The notes under the pieces were generated by a model. It was not told the DNA's origin, searched no databases, and saw nothing but the letters and a program-made list of their open reading frames with translations. This document shows, piece by piece, positions 16,555 through 24,469 of a DNA stretch of 45,985 nt. Numbering within the stretch: position 1 is the first letter of the stretch; every line of letters starts with the position of its first letter. The translations under genes were made by a program, and so were the position numbers. Where the stretch lies: contig NZ_JAQLEM010000019.1 of the NCBI RefSeq assembly GCF_028209885.1, positions 1 to 45,985 of the forward strand. The letters run 5' to 3'. Origin of the DNA: Collinsella aerofaciens (GTDB lineage: Bacteria > Actinomycetota > Coriobacteriia > Coriobacteriales > Coriobacteriaceae).

Positions 16555-17361
16555 TTGAAGAGCCATCTGAACATATTGAGCCGTCTGCAGAGTGCCGGTG
16601 CCCTACCGTTTGCGGACGAATTGCTACCGTTTGCCGAGCGCGCGACGTACGAGGCGCTCGAGGCATTGTCGCCAACACGATGTACCGGCTGCGAGCGCGC
16701 CGGTGCGCTTATTTGCCAAGACTGCCTGGCCGCGCTCACGCTCATCGACCCACGTCATAGCTGCACCCGATGTGGCGCCCCGTTTGGGGATTTGCTGTGC
16801 ACTGAGTGTTCGGTCGAGGGCACGTCTTCGGCAATGGCGGAGGCGCTCGACCGCTGCCTGGCGTGCGCCGTCTATGCGCATCCGCTGCCGCGCATCATTA
16901 AAGCGTACAAGGATGCGGGCGAGCGACGTCTGGCTCCGTATCTGGCGGAGCTGCTCTACGACACCGCCCTGCATGCCCAGGTCGTAGCGCCCGATCGCTA
17001 CGGAGGTGTGCTGTCCGGTGCGGATGCGGTGGTGTTTGTGCCTGCGACGGCGGCAGCGTTTCGGCGGCGTGGTTTTGATCATATGGAGGCCATTGCGCGC
17101 CCATTTTGCGAGCTGTCGGGTGTTCCCTTGCTCGATGCTCTCGTCAAGTACGGGCATGGCGACCAGCGCGAACTCGGTCGTGAGGAGCGCCGCGAGCGTG
17201 CCCAAGGCATGTACGAGACGGTTGAGGACGTGCACGGCCGCCGCTTGCTGCTTATCGACGACGTTATCACCACGGGTGCGACGATGGCAGCGGCTTCGGC
17301 GGAACTCAAGCGCGCCGGCGCTGCGGCAGTCGATGGCCTTGCTATCGCACGCGTTTGGTAG
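16555..17361 (+). CDS. comF: ComF family phosphoribosyltransferase-like protein
   Basis: 268 aa. ComF proteins are needed for DNA uptake in naturally competent bacteria but are widespread in others. Visible: an N-terminal zinc finger built from CTGCERAGALICQDC (about 43-57) and CTRCGAPFGDLLCTEC (about 72-87), then a type I phosphoribosyltransferase fold with the PRPP motif LLLIDDVITTGATMA (about 230-244). I take TTG 16555 as start; its GGAGGG ribosome site is 7 bases upstream but is inside a perfect hairpin. No other competence genes are in the window. Followed 10 bases later by the next gene. Confidence 0.9.
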   Translation: MKSHLNILSRLQSAGALPFADELLPFAERATYEALEALSPTRCTGCERAGALICQDCLAALTLIDPRHSCTRCGAPFGDLLCTECSVEGTSSAMAEALDRCLACAVYAHPLPRIIKAYKDAGERRLAPYLAELLYDTALHAQVVAPDRYGGVLSGADAVVFVPATAAAFRRRGFDHMEAIARPFCELSGVPLLDALVKYGHGDQRELGREERRERAQGMYETVEDVHGRRLLLIDDVITTGATMAAASAELKRAGAAAVDGLAIARVW

Positions 17362-17371
17362 GGGTGGTTTT

Positions 17372-18481
17372 GTGTCAGTAAAGATTGAGCGGCGCAACGA
17401 GCCGACAGGCGAACAGCTAGCGGCTTCCATAATCCTGACCGGCACCTCGGCGCTGCGCATGATGCGCGCCGAGCGCCGGCAGATGGGCTATATCAGCTGG
17501 AGGGACCTCAGTCCCGATGAAGAGCGCCGTGTGCTGCGCACGTCGTCGCCCTCGACCGAGGACATCTATCTTCCCGACTTGGTGCGGATTGGGGCCGCAA
17601 GCGGCGAGGTGCAAGAAGATCTTTGCTTGCTGGTGGGATCTGCGGCGCAGCGCCGCCGCATGCCTGGCGTGGGCTGGTCCGTATGCTCTGGGTTGCCCGC
17701 CGGCTCGATTCTAGAGGTGGAACCAGGGGTGTACAGTCTATCTCCCGAGGCCCTTTGTGTTGCCGTCGCCCGCGAGGTCGGCTGTATCCAGGCATTTGCC
17801 CTGGCCCAGGAGCTGTGCTCTAAGATTTCGCTGAGTGACCGCGGGCAGTATCTACCTCCCTACACATCGCCTGTCGTGAACAAATTGGCAAAGGACAAAG
17901 ACCAGCCGCCAGATGTCGGTTACTTTGAGGTCGAGTCCGTGCTGACGCCCGATCGCCTGGCAGATTACCTTGCGGCATGCAAGGGGAATGTGGCCAAACA
18001 GCTGCGGCGGCTGTGTCCCTACCTGTCAGAAAACCTGCGCTCGCCCATGGAATGCATCATGCTCGCCATGTTTTCGCTTCCGTTTTCCTGTGGCGGATTT
18101 GCCTGCGGTCCCTTTAAGACCGACTACAAGATTGAGTTCGATGACCGCGCGCAGGCAATCTCGGGGATGCCGCATGCAGTTTGCGATGCGTATCAGGAAG
18201 CAGCCCGGTTTGACCTGGAATACAACGGTGAGCTGGGTCATTCCTCCCGGAGGGGACGTATCCATGATGAAAAACGCAACACGGGCTTGATTACTATGGG
18301 AATCGAGGTCGCGACGGTTAACAACGAAATGCTCTGCGACATGGAAGCGATGGAAGCGCTCGCATGGCGCATCCACCAGCGCATGAGTAAGCGATATCGC
18401 AACCGTGTTGACGCTCGCAGAAAGAAACAAGAGGCGCTATTTAACACGTTGCGGGCGTGTTTTGGGCTTAAACCCGCCTAA
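17372..18481 (+). CDS. Uncharacterised protein with possible DUF559/Vsr-like nuclease end
   Basis: 369 aa from GTG 17372 (GGGGTGG upstream, 10 bases after comF). I do not recognise a named family with confidence. The N-terminal part has LTGTSALRMMR and, later, a VYSLSPEALCVAVAREVG segment followed by an ELCS motif. This layout recalls proteins annotated as AbiEi-like antitoxin or DUF559 proteins, which are frequent in Coriobacteria. The C-terminal part carries D281-x-E283-Y-N-G286, H290, D299 and R302, spaced like the PD-(D/E)XK nuclease core of DUF559/Vsr proteins, with Asn where an acidic residue is common. No toxin partner lies beside it. It could be a single-gene nuclease or a degenerate member. 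Confidence 0.7.
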   Translation: MSVKIERRNEPTGEQLAASIILTGTSALRMMRAERRQMGYISWRDLSPDEERRVLRTSSPSTEDIYLPDLVRIGAASGEVQEDLCLLVGSAAQRRRMPGVGWSVCSGLPAGSILEVEPGVYSLSPEALCVAVAREVGCIQAFALAQELCSKISLSDRGQYLPPYTSPVVNKLAKDKDQPPDVGYFEVESVLTPDRLADYLAACKGNVAKQLRRLCPYLSENLRSPMECIMLAMFSLPFSCGGFACGPFKTDYKIEFDDRAQAISGMPHAVCDAYQEAARFDLEYNGELGHSSRRGRIHDEKRNTGLITMGIEVATVNNEMLCDMEAMEALAWRIHQRMSKRYRNRVDARRKKQEALFNTLRACFGLKPA

Positions 18482-18515
18482 CAATGCTCTGAAACAGGGG
18501 GTTGGATATATGCTT

Positions 18516-18732
18516 TGGCCAAAATATAGCAAATATGAGTACTGCTACAAATTCAGTAACAGCAAAATCAGGGATTTTGGGACTGGAAGATGGCGTAAAT
18601 TAGAAAATTATTAAACAAATGTGGAATATCCTGGCATCAATCTGACGTTATAGAGCGTGAAAACAGCTTGCAGAGCCAAAAACTCCTGCTACTAAATTGG
18701 TAACAGTACTCATATTTGCTATTTTTTGGCCA
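18516..18732. repeat. Inverted-repeat element, copy B (MITE-like, 217 bp)
   Basis: The arm at 18516-18562 (starting TGGCCAAAATATAGCAAAT) is inverted at 18686-18732 with 42 of 47 positions identical. Each arm carries the core AGCAAATATGAGTACTG and a small internal hairpin (for example CTACAAATTCAGTAACAG side). The 123-base interior is AT-rich with no supportable gene. Copy A (3979-4206) shares the arms. This fills much of the 731-base gap after 18481; the remainder is the promoter and leader listed next. Confidence 0.78.
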
Positions 18733-18853
18733 CGGCGCCCTAAGACGGGTGTGTTGGGGCTTTCCATAGGGGAGCGACGGGCTTAATCAGAGCGCGTGCG
18801 GCCCGTCCTGACCTGCGAAATCTGTACTCGCGATGCGAATAACGCCCCTAACC

Positions 18854-18882
18854 TTAAACTTTAGCTTGAACTTAGCTATAAT
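18854..18882 (+). promoter_or_regulatory. Promoter for the lipoprotein leader
   Basis: TTAAAC (18854-18859), 17 bases, TATAAT (18877-18882). The -10 box is a perfect consensus. Transcription would start near 18889, about 325 bases before the next start codon. Confidence 0.7.
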
Positions 18883-18888
18883 GCGCTA

Positions 18889-19212
18889 CGTTCCTGCCAG
18901 GCTGTGGTTGCGGACGGACGAAATGTCCATCCTAGTCCAAGACAGACGCGGTCAAAGGGATCCACGTAAGCGACCGCGTGCGCGCGGCGCGATCATGGCG
19001 CGTCCTAGATGTAAGCCGCACCGTCCGTTCTACTTTCTTTGGGGCAATACCGCCTCGCGGGCGAGCGGGCCAGTCGTGAAGGTGGCTACGGCCTCCCGAG
19101 CAAACACCCCGGTGCGCAAGTGTGGGGTCAAATACCAGGTCAGCTGGTGGGAACACCCGTTATTCCGCGCAACGCACGGATTGTATACGACACAGAAGGC
19201 AGGGTAGTGGAC
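18889..19212 (+). promoter_or_regulatory. Long, apparently structured 5' leader (unassigned RNA)
   Basis: Between the promoter and the lipoprotein gene lie over 300 bases of GC-rich sequence with local hairpins: GGAC-GAAAT-GTCC near 18915, GCGGTC/GACCGC near 18947-18979, GGCGCG-centred repeats near 18985-19004, and a possible long-range pair GCGGACGG (about 18911) with CCGTCCG (about 19021). I checked by eye for SRP RNA, tmRNA, RNase P, T-box and common riboswitch cores and found none. GTCCAAGACAGACGCGGTC faintly recalls the ribosomal L10 leader core, but no rplJ is near. Confidence 0.4.
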
Positions 19213-20238
19213 ATGGTGAGGGGCAGCTTGATGCACGCGGCTCGGTTGGGTGCTGGGACCGCGGCGGTCATTGCCGTATTGGGCTTGAGCGGATGCGCGT
19301 TCAACCCACTGTCCACGTTCACGACACCCACGATTGACCAGATCGAGCGCGAGACCGTTACCCCTACGGTGTCGGATGATGCCCTGGTCACTCCCGGCAC
19401 CCTGACGGTTGCCCTCGATACCTCCGATGCTCCGCAGGCCATGCAGGACGCCGACGGCGAGCTCACGGGGTATGCGGTTGACGCCGCCCGCGCTCTCGCA
19501 AGCCGCATGGGCCTTAAGGTCGCCTTTGTCGATGCGTCTTCGGCAGATTCCGCGCTCGGCGACAAAAAGGCCGATATCTTTATCGGCGAGATTAACTCCA
19601 CGGACGGGGACATTAGCTCGCTCGGCACCTGCCTGTACGATGCCACTTCCGTGTTCGGTAAAACTAGCGATGGTGGGTCGCTAAGCGTTTCCACCGATAC
19701 CCTTAACACGTCCACCCTGGGCGTTCAGACGTCCTCGGCCTCGCAGGAGGCGCTTGCTAAGCAGAGCATCACCGCCAACCAAAAGACCTACTCCAACATC
19801 AACGAGTGCTTTGAGGCGCTCGAGTCCGGCGAGGTCGACTATGTGATCTGCGACTCCACGGCCGGCGGCTACCTTGCACGCCTGATGAGCGAGGTCTCCT
19901 ATGCCGGTGCGCTCGAGGCGCCCTCGACGCTTGGTGTTGCGGGCCTCTCGTCCAATGACGAACTGTGCCGTGCCGTGAGCGATGTCCTCGACGGTATTAC
20001 GGCCGACGGCACGCTCGAGGCGGTTCACTCTGTCTGGTATGGCACGATGCCCTACGACCTCACCACTAAGACGGTTTCGGGCGCTAACGTGCAGCCGGGC
20101 GACTCTGAGTCCAGTGAGACCACGTCCTCCGGCAGCGAGTCCTCCGATTCCGACAATGAGACCGCATCCTCCGAGGACAAATCGTCCAGCCAGGAAGGCG
20201 CCATCACCGACGACGACATTAACAAACTCAATAGCTAG
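19213..20238 (+). CDS. Lipoprotein solute-binding protein (SBP family 3-like)
   Basis: 341-aa lipid-anchored binding protein. Visible: N-terminal signal with lipobox LSGC (Cys28), then a bacterial family-3 solute-binding domain: GTLTVALDTSDAPQAM, YAVDAARALASRMG, VDYVICDSTAGGYL, and a C-terminal Ser/Glu/Asp-rich tail (about 295-341). Family 3 members usually bind amino acids. The domain is clear but no ABC permease or ATPase gene is near, so it is an orphan receptor or works with a distant transporter. ATG 19213 is chosen (AGGGTAGTGG upstream); ATG 19231 with AGGGG is an alternative that still keeps the signal. The frame stays open further upstream into the leader, which I do not count. Confidence 0.85.
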   Translation: MVRGSLMHAARLGAGTAAVIAVLGLSGCAFNPLSTFTTPTIDQIERETVTPTVSDDALVTPGTLTVALDTSDAPQAMQDADGELTGYAVDAARALASRMGLKVAFVDASSADSALGDKKADIFIGEINSTDGDISSLGTCLYDATSVFGKTSDGGSLSVSTDTLNTSTLGVQTSSASQEALAKQSITANQKTYSNINECFEALESGEVDYVICDSTAGGYLARLMSEVSYAGALEAPSTLGVAGLSSNDELCRAVSDVLDGITADGTLEAVHSVWYGTMPYDLTTKTVSGANVQPGDSESSETTSSGSESSDSDNETASSEDKSSSQEGAITDDDINKLNS

Positions 20239-20304
20239 TTATTGCTAGGGGTGGTGTCTCCTATACGTTGGAAAGGACACCTCTTCACGGTTTCAACACG
20301 CACT

Positions 20305-20337
20305 GCCGGGTTTCCCCAATAGGGGAGCCCGGCTTTT
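20305..20337 (+). terminator. Intrinsic terminator of the lipoprotein gene
   Basis: GCCGGG (20305-20310) with CCCGGC (20328-20333), inner CCCC/GGGG, then TTTTT. The rest of the 317-base gap (20338-20555) has no gene and no promoter I can defend. Confidence 0.88.
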
Positions 20338-20555
20338 TCATCCCTATAAAACCAGCAGGTCAAAGCCAATTTTCGAGACCAAATACAAATCTGTGGGCTC
20401 CCTCCTATAGCGCACTTTGCCATGGAAAAGTACGAGACTTCGGTATGCGGTATCAAGCAATCGTTATTCGGGTCTTTAGGAATCCGCGTGATTAAATGCA
20501 CGGCAATGGGTACATAGCCAGTACAGTAAGTCCCCGAGGCAGATTGGAGCCACGT

Positions 20556-21140
20556 ATGGATATCAAGGTTTCTGGACGCAAGACGACGGTAACCGATGCT
20601 CTGCGTGCGCATGTGGATGAGAAGATCGGCGAGGCGCTCAAGGTTTTCGATATCGAGCCCATGACGGTCGACGTTGTACTTCGCTATGAGAAGAACCCCT
20701 CGAACCCCAACCCGGCAATCGTCGAGGTTACGGTTCGTGCCCGCGGTTCGGTGATTCGCGTTGCCGAGCACGGTGCAGATATGTACGCCGCCATCGACCT
20801 CTCCGCCGATAAGGTCACCCGCCAGCTGCGCAAGTTCAAGACCAAGGTCGTGGACAACCGCCAGGGCGGTGCCAGCGCCGCGGATGTCGCACCGGTCGAG
20901 CGCGTTGAGGATCTGGCCGACCTGCTGCTGCCCGAGGAAGAGGACGACCTGCTCGTCCGCGAGAAGGTTATCGACGTCACCCCGATGACTGAGGAGCAGG
21001 CGCTGGTGCAGACAGATCTGCTGGGCCACGACTTCTACGTGTTCGAGAACGCGACGACTGGCCTCATCAATGTGGTGTATCACCGTAAGAATGGTGGATA
21101 TGGCATCATCAAGCCCCGCATCGAAACACTTGACGAGTAA
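20556..21140 (+). CDS. hpf: Ribosome hibernation promoting factor, long form
   Basis: 194-aa long HPF, which binds 30S subunits and dimerises 70S ribosomes into 100S particles in stationary phase. Visible: N-terminal RaiA/HPF domain (MDIKVSGRKTTVTDALRAHVDEKI, about 1-100), a linker, then the C-terminal dimerisation domain (EEQALVQTDLLGHDFYVFEN, NVVYHRKNGGYGIIKP, about 135-190). ATG 20556 with TTGGAG is chosen over an ATG 60 bases upstream. Monocistronic, with its own terminator. Confidence 0.96.
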   Translation: MDIKVSGRKTTVTDALRAHVDEKIGEALKVFDIEPMTVDVVLRYEKNPSNPNPAIVEVTVRARGSVIRVAEHGADMYAAIDLSADKVTRQLRKFKTKVVDNRQGGASAADVAPVERVEDLADLLLPEEEDDLLVREKVIDVTPMTEEQALVQTDLLGHDFYVFENATTGLINVVYHRKNGGYGIIKPRIETLDE

Positions 21141-21169
21141 AATACGTTAACTTGCATGAGTTAACGGTT

Positions 21170-21201
21170 GGCGGCCATCCCATGCGGGTGGCCGCCTTTT
21201 T
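21170..21201 (+). terminator. Intrinsic terminator of hpf
   Basis: GGCGGCCATCC (21170-21180) with GGGTGGCCGCC (21186-21196), one G-U pair, then TTTTT. Confidence 0.9.
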
Positions 21202-21219
21202 ACGTAAGGAGTCGCTTTG

Positions 21220-22173
21220 ATGGACAAGGCCGCATCCGCCGGTCATTCGGACCGTTGCCGCATCGTCGTCGATACCTGCTGCGACTTTAGCCCCGAGGTC
21301 GCCGCGAACCTCGATGTCGATATCCTGGGTTTCCCCTTCATTATCGATGGCGAGGAGCGCACGGATGACATCTGGTCGAGCATCACACCCAAGGAGTTCT
21401 ACGATCGCATGCGCGCCGGTGCCCGCGTGTCCACCTCGGCTGTGTCGCTCGGTCGCTATATCGAGTTCTTTACCGAGTGCGCCAAAGAGGGCACGCCCAC
21501 GGTCTACCTGTGCTTTACCTCGGCGCTGTCGTCGAGCTACAACTCCGCGTGCCAGGCGGCAGATGCCGTGCGCGCCGAGTATCCCGATTTTGAGCTTTAC
21601 GTGGTCGACAACGCTCTGCCCTGTGCGACAGGCGCGCTCTTGGCGCTCGAGGCCGTGCGCCAGCGTTCGGCGGGACTGACCGCCAAGCAGCTGGTCGATT
21701 GGGCAAACGAGGCAAAGACCTACGTCCACGGCTACTTTACGCTCGAGAGCTTCGACGCACTGGCTGCCGGCGGCCGCATTCCGCCCGCGGCAGCGCAGCT
21801 CACGGCAAAGCTCGATGTCAAGCCTGAGCTCTCCTACGACCTGGCCGGCTCGCTGTCGCTGATCGGCGTCAACCGCGGCCGCAAGAAGGCACTCAAGTCC
21901 ATCCTCAAGTCGTTCCGCGAGAACTACGTGCCCGACCGCACCATGCCCATCGCCATCATGACGGCCGATGCCGAAAAGGACGGCGACTGGCTCGAAGCCG
22001 CCATCCGCAAGGAGGAGGGCTGCGCTGACGTTACGATCATTCGCAGCTCCGTGGGTCCCACCATTGGCTCGCACGTGGGCCCCGGCATGGTGGCCTGCGC
22101 GTTTTGGGGTAAGAACCGCGCCGACAAGGCGTCGCTTTCCGACCGCATCGCCCGTCGCGTGCGCGGTCAGTAG
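21220..22173 (+). CDS. DegV family fatty acid-binding protein
   Basis: 317 aa. DegV/FakB proteins bind a fatty acid and present it to a FakA kinase for acyl-phosphate formation (family knowledge). Visible: VDTCCDFSPEVAANL at the N terminus (family signature region), CFTSALSSSYNSA with the Ser/Thr that bind the carboxylate, ESFDALAAGGRIPPAAA, and the C-terminal SVGPTIGSHVGPGMVACAFWG typical of the family. ATG 21220 is preferred over the adjoining TTG 21217; AAGGAG precedes both. No FakA is seen here. The lipid specificity cannot be read from sequence. Confidence 0.93.
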   Translation: MDKAASAGHSDRCRIVVDTCCDFSPEVAANLDVDILGFPFIIDGEERTDDIWSSITPKEFYDRMRAGARVSTSAVSLGRYIEFFTECAKEGTPTVYLCFTSALSSSYNSACQAADAVRAEYPDFELYVVDNALPCATGALLALEAVRQRSAGLTAKQLVDWANEAKTYVHGYFTLESFDALAAGGRIPPAAAQLTAKLDVKPELSYDLAGSLSLIGVNRGRKKALKSILKSFRENYVPDRTMPIAIMTADAEKDGDWLEAAIRKEEGCADVTIIRSSVGPTIGSHVGPGMVACAFWGKNRADKASLSDRIARRVRGQ

Positions 22174-22271
22174 GCAAGTAACGCGGCCGTAATCGATCCC
22201 AGCTCACTGCCCAAACGCTGGCATCGAGTATTCAACCTGGTAACAACACCCAACCCAAAAGGAAAGGTTTC

Positions 22272-23315
22272 ATGGCAAACAAGCTCTCTGTCGCATTTAT
22301 CGGCACCGGAATCATGGGTGCCCCCATCGCCGGTCACATCCTGGATGCCGGCTATCCTGTCACGGTCAACAACCGCACCAAGTCCAAGGCCGCCGCGCTT
22401 ATCGAGCGCGGCGCCGCCTGGGCCGATACGCCGGCCGAGGCCGTGGCGAACGCCGACGTCGTCTTTACCATGGTGGGCTATCCCTCCGAGGTCGAGGAGC
22501 TCTACCTGGCGGGCGACGGCCTGCTCGCGTGCACTAAGCCCGGCGCGGTCTTGATCGATCTCACCACGAGCTCGCCCGAGCTCGCCCGCGACATTGCCGA
22601 GGCCGCCCAGGTCTCCGGCCGCATGGCGTTTGACTGCCCCGTCACCGGCGGCGAGTCGGGCGCGATCGCCGGCACGCTCACGGCTATCGTGGGCGCCACC
22701 GAGAACGACATCGCCCCGGTCCGCGATATCCTTTCCACCTTTGCGGTAAACATCTGCTGCTTCGATGGCGCCGGCAAGGGCCAAGCTGCCAAGCTCGCCA
22801 ACCAGGTGTCGCTGGGCGCCTGCATGGTCGGCATGGCAGACGCCATGGCATTTGCCGAGCTGAGCGGCCTTGACCTGGAGAAGACCCGCCAGATGATCCT
22901 GGGCGGCACCGGCAAGTCCGGCGCCATGGAGAGCCTGGCTCCCAAGGCGCTCGACGGCGACTACAAGCCCGGCTTTATGGTCGAGCACTTCATCAAGGAC
23001 CTGCGCTTGGCGCTCGCCTATGCCGACGATCGCGAGCTTGCGCTGCCCGGCGCCGACGTGGCCTTTACGCTCTACGACATGCTCGATGCCATCGGTGGTG
23101 CCAAGCTGGGCACCCAGGCCATCACGGTTCTCTATAAGGAGGAGGCCGACGCCATCGCCGCCGGTCTGGACTGGTCGCAGTATCGTCCTGAGGAGCATGG
23201 CGCCCACGAGGACGGCTGCGGTTGCGGCGAGCACGGCGACGACCATGAGTGCGGTTGCGGTCACCATCACGGCGAGGACCACGAGTGCTGCTGCGGCCAC
23301 CATCACGGGGAGTAG
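22272..23315 (+). CDS. NAD(P)-dependent beta-hydroxyacid dehydrogenase with His/Cys-rich tail
   Basis: Family of 3-hydroxyisobutyrate/tartronate semialdehyde dehydrogenases. 347 aa, against about 290-300 for relatives. Visible: Rossmann motif IGTGIMGAPIAG (about 10-21), DCPVTGGESGA (substrate loop), catalytic Lys174 in GQAAKLANQ, and KDLRLALAYADD. The extra ~41 residues at the end hold 11 His and 7 Cys, including two CGHHHGE copies, a classic metal-binding tail also seen in nickel or zinc handling proteins. Substrate unknown. AAAGGAAAGG lies before ATG 22272. The next gene starts 5 bases after the stop. Confidence 0.9.
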   Translation: MANKLSVAFIGTGIMGAPIAGHILDAGYPVTVNNRTKSKAAALIERGAAWADTPAEAVANADVVFTMVGYPSEVEELYLAGDGLLACTKPGAVLIDLTTSSPELARDIAEAAQVSGRMAFDCPVTGGESGAIAGTLTAIVGATENDIAPVRDILSTFAVNICCFDGAGKGQAAKLANQVSLGACMVGMADAMAFAELSGLDLEKTRQMILGGTGKSGAMESLAPKALDGDYKPGFMVEHFIKDLRLALAYADDRELALPGADVAFTLYDMLDAIGGAKLGTQAITVLYKEEADAIAAGLDWSQYRPEEHGAHEDGCGCGEHGDDHECGCGHHHGEDHECCCGHHHGE

Positions 23316-23320
23316 CGCCC

Positions 23321-23749
23321 ATGAGCTGGACGTTCGTGGTGCTCGCGCTGGTGCTCTTTCTCTTTGCGATCTACATTGGCTTTTTGTGCGGCCAGTGGGC
23401 GTGCGAAAAGCGCGTCATCACCAAGCGCGACTACTGGATCGCCAACTTTGCAGGAGCGGCGGCAGTCGTCCTGCTGACCTGGGTGTTCTCGCTGTTCCCG
23501 CTGGTGCAGTTTGCGCCGATCGGCTGGCTCGGCGGCTTTATCGCCGGTCTTAAGATGAGCTTTGGCGAGTCTGTCGGTCCGTGGCGCAAGCACGACGAGG
23601 TCTTTAACGTCAACAAGGCTCATCGCGCCGCCGCCGACGCGGGCGACGCTGAGGAACGCCGCCGTGCGCGTCGCAATGGCGCGGCCGACCGACAGCTCAT
23701 CTCGGTCACCGATGACAGCAAGGGTGCTGGCAAGCACGCTAAGAAATAG
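23321..23749 (+). CDS. Small membrane protein, function unknown
   Basis: 142 aa from ATG 23321 (GGGGAG upstream). Two hydrophobic segments (about 5-22 and 42-62), a short third region with GWLGGFIAGLKMSFG, and a basic, Arg/Lys-rich cytosolic end. Coupled to the dehydrogenase (5-base gap) and to the next gene (15 bases), so they are probably one operon. I do not recognise the family. Confidence 0.8.
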   Translation: MSWTFVVLALVLFLFAIYIGFLCGQWACEKRVITKRDYWIANFAGAAAVVLLTWVFSLFPLVQFAPIGWLGGFIAGLKMSFGESVGPWRKHDEVFNVNKAHRAAADAGDAEERRRARRNGAADRQLISVTDDSKGAGKHAKK

Positions 23750-23764
23750 TAAGAAGAGGTAACT

Positions 23765-24463
23765 ATGGCAGAAAACAAAGACGAACAGCTCACCGACGAG
23801 GAGCTGGCACAGCTTCAGCTGGCAGAGGAGAACGAGAACGCCGTCGACCGTCTGGTCAAGGAGCTCGGCTGCCCCACGCGCCGCATCCGCCAGTTTGCCG
23901 CCCGCGTGCTGCACCTGCTTGCCGAGCGCGATCCGCAGCGCGTCGTGCCCTGCGTGCCCGCGCTGATCGAGGCGCTCGACCGCCCCGAGGCGCAGACCCG
24001 CTGGGAGGCCCTCGATGCCCTGACGGCGCTCGCCACCACCTGCCCCGAGCAGCTGGGCGATGCCTTTGAGGGCGCCGAGACTGCACTGTTCGACGAGATC
24101 TCCTCCACGCTGCGCTATGCCGCCTTCCGCCTGCTGTGCGTGTGGGGTGCCACGAGCGTCGAGCGTTCGCGCGAGGCTTGGCCCATCCTGGACGAGGCCA
24201 TCCAGTGCTACCACGGCGACCTCGAGTATCGCGACATGCTCGGTTGCCTGTACGAGTTTTGCCAGGGCGAGATCGACGCCGAGGTTGCCGAGAAGCTTGC
24301 GCTGCGCCTTAAGTTCGATGCCGAGAACGGTAAGGGCAGCTATCTCAAGGCCCGTTCGAGCGAGATTTGCGAAATGCTTGTTAAACGTTTTGGCCTGGAT
24401 CTCTCCAAAAAGAAGAAGCGTGCTAGCGTTAAAAAATCTGACGACGCCGAAGACGAGGAGTAA
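23765..24463 (+). CDS. HEAT-repeat-like helical protein
   Basis: 232 aa, soluble, alpha-helical. Helical-repeat wording is visible: RRIRQFAARVLHLLAERDP, VVPCVPALIEALDR, TRWEALDALTALA, TLRYAAFRLLCVWG, about 30-40 residues apart, which fits HEAT/armadillo-type repeats that act as protein-binding scaffolds. Acidic N terminus, Lys-rich then acidic C terminus. Between the membrane protein and the dehydrogenase gene, all on the same strand with short gaps. No specific function proposed. Confidence 0.8.
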   Translation: MAENKDEQLTDEELAQLQLAEENENAVDRLVKELGCPTRRIRQFAARVLHLLAERDPQRVVPCVPALIEALDRPEAQTRWEALDALTALATTCPEQLGDAFEGAETALFDEISSTLRYAAFRLLCVWGATSVERSREAWPILDEAIQCYHGDLEYRDMLGCLYEFCQGEIDAEVAEKLALRLKFDAENGKGSYLKARSSEICEMLVKRFGLDLSKKKKRASVKKSDDAEDEE

Positions 24464-24469
24464 CAGATT

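Noticed and set aside
17372..18481. A toxin-antitoxin pair with comF
   Set aside because: comF is a phosphoribosyltransferase-like protein with no toxin link; no second partner gene is adjacent.
18889..19212. SRP RNA, tmRNA, RNase P RNA or T-box
   Set aside because: None of the conserved cores (GGAAGCAG tetraloop region, tmRNA tag start, GAGGAAAGTC, GGGTGGNACCGCG) is present by eye; left as unassigned leader.
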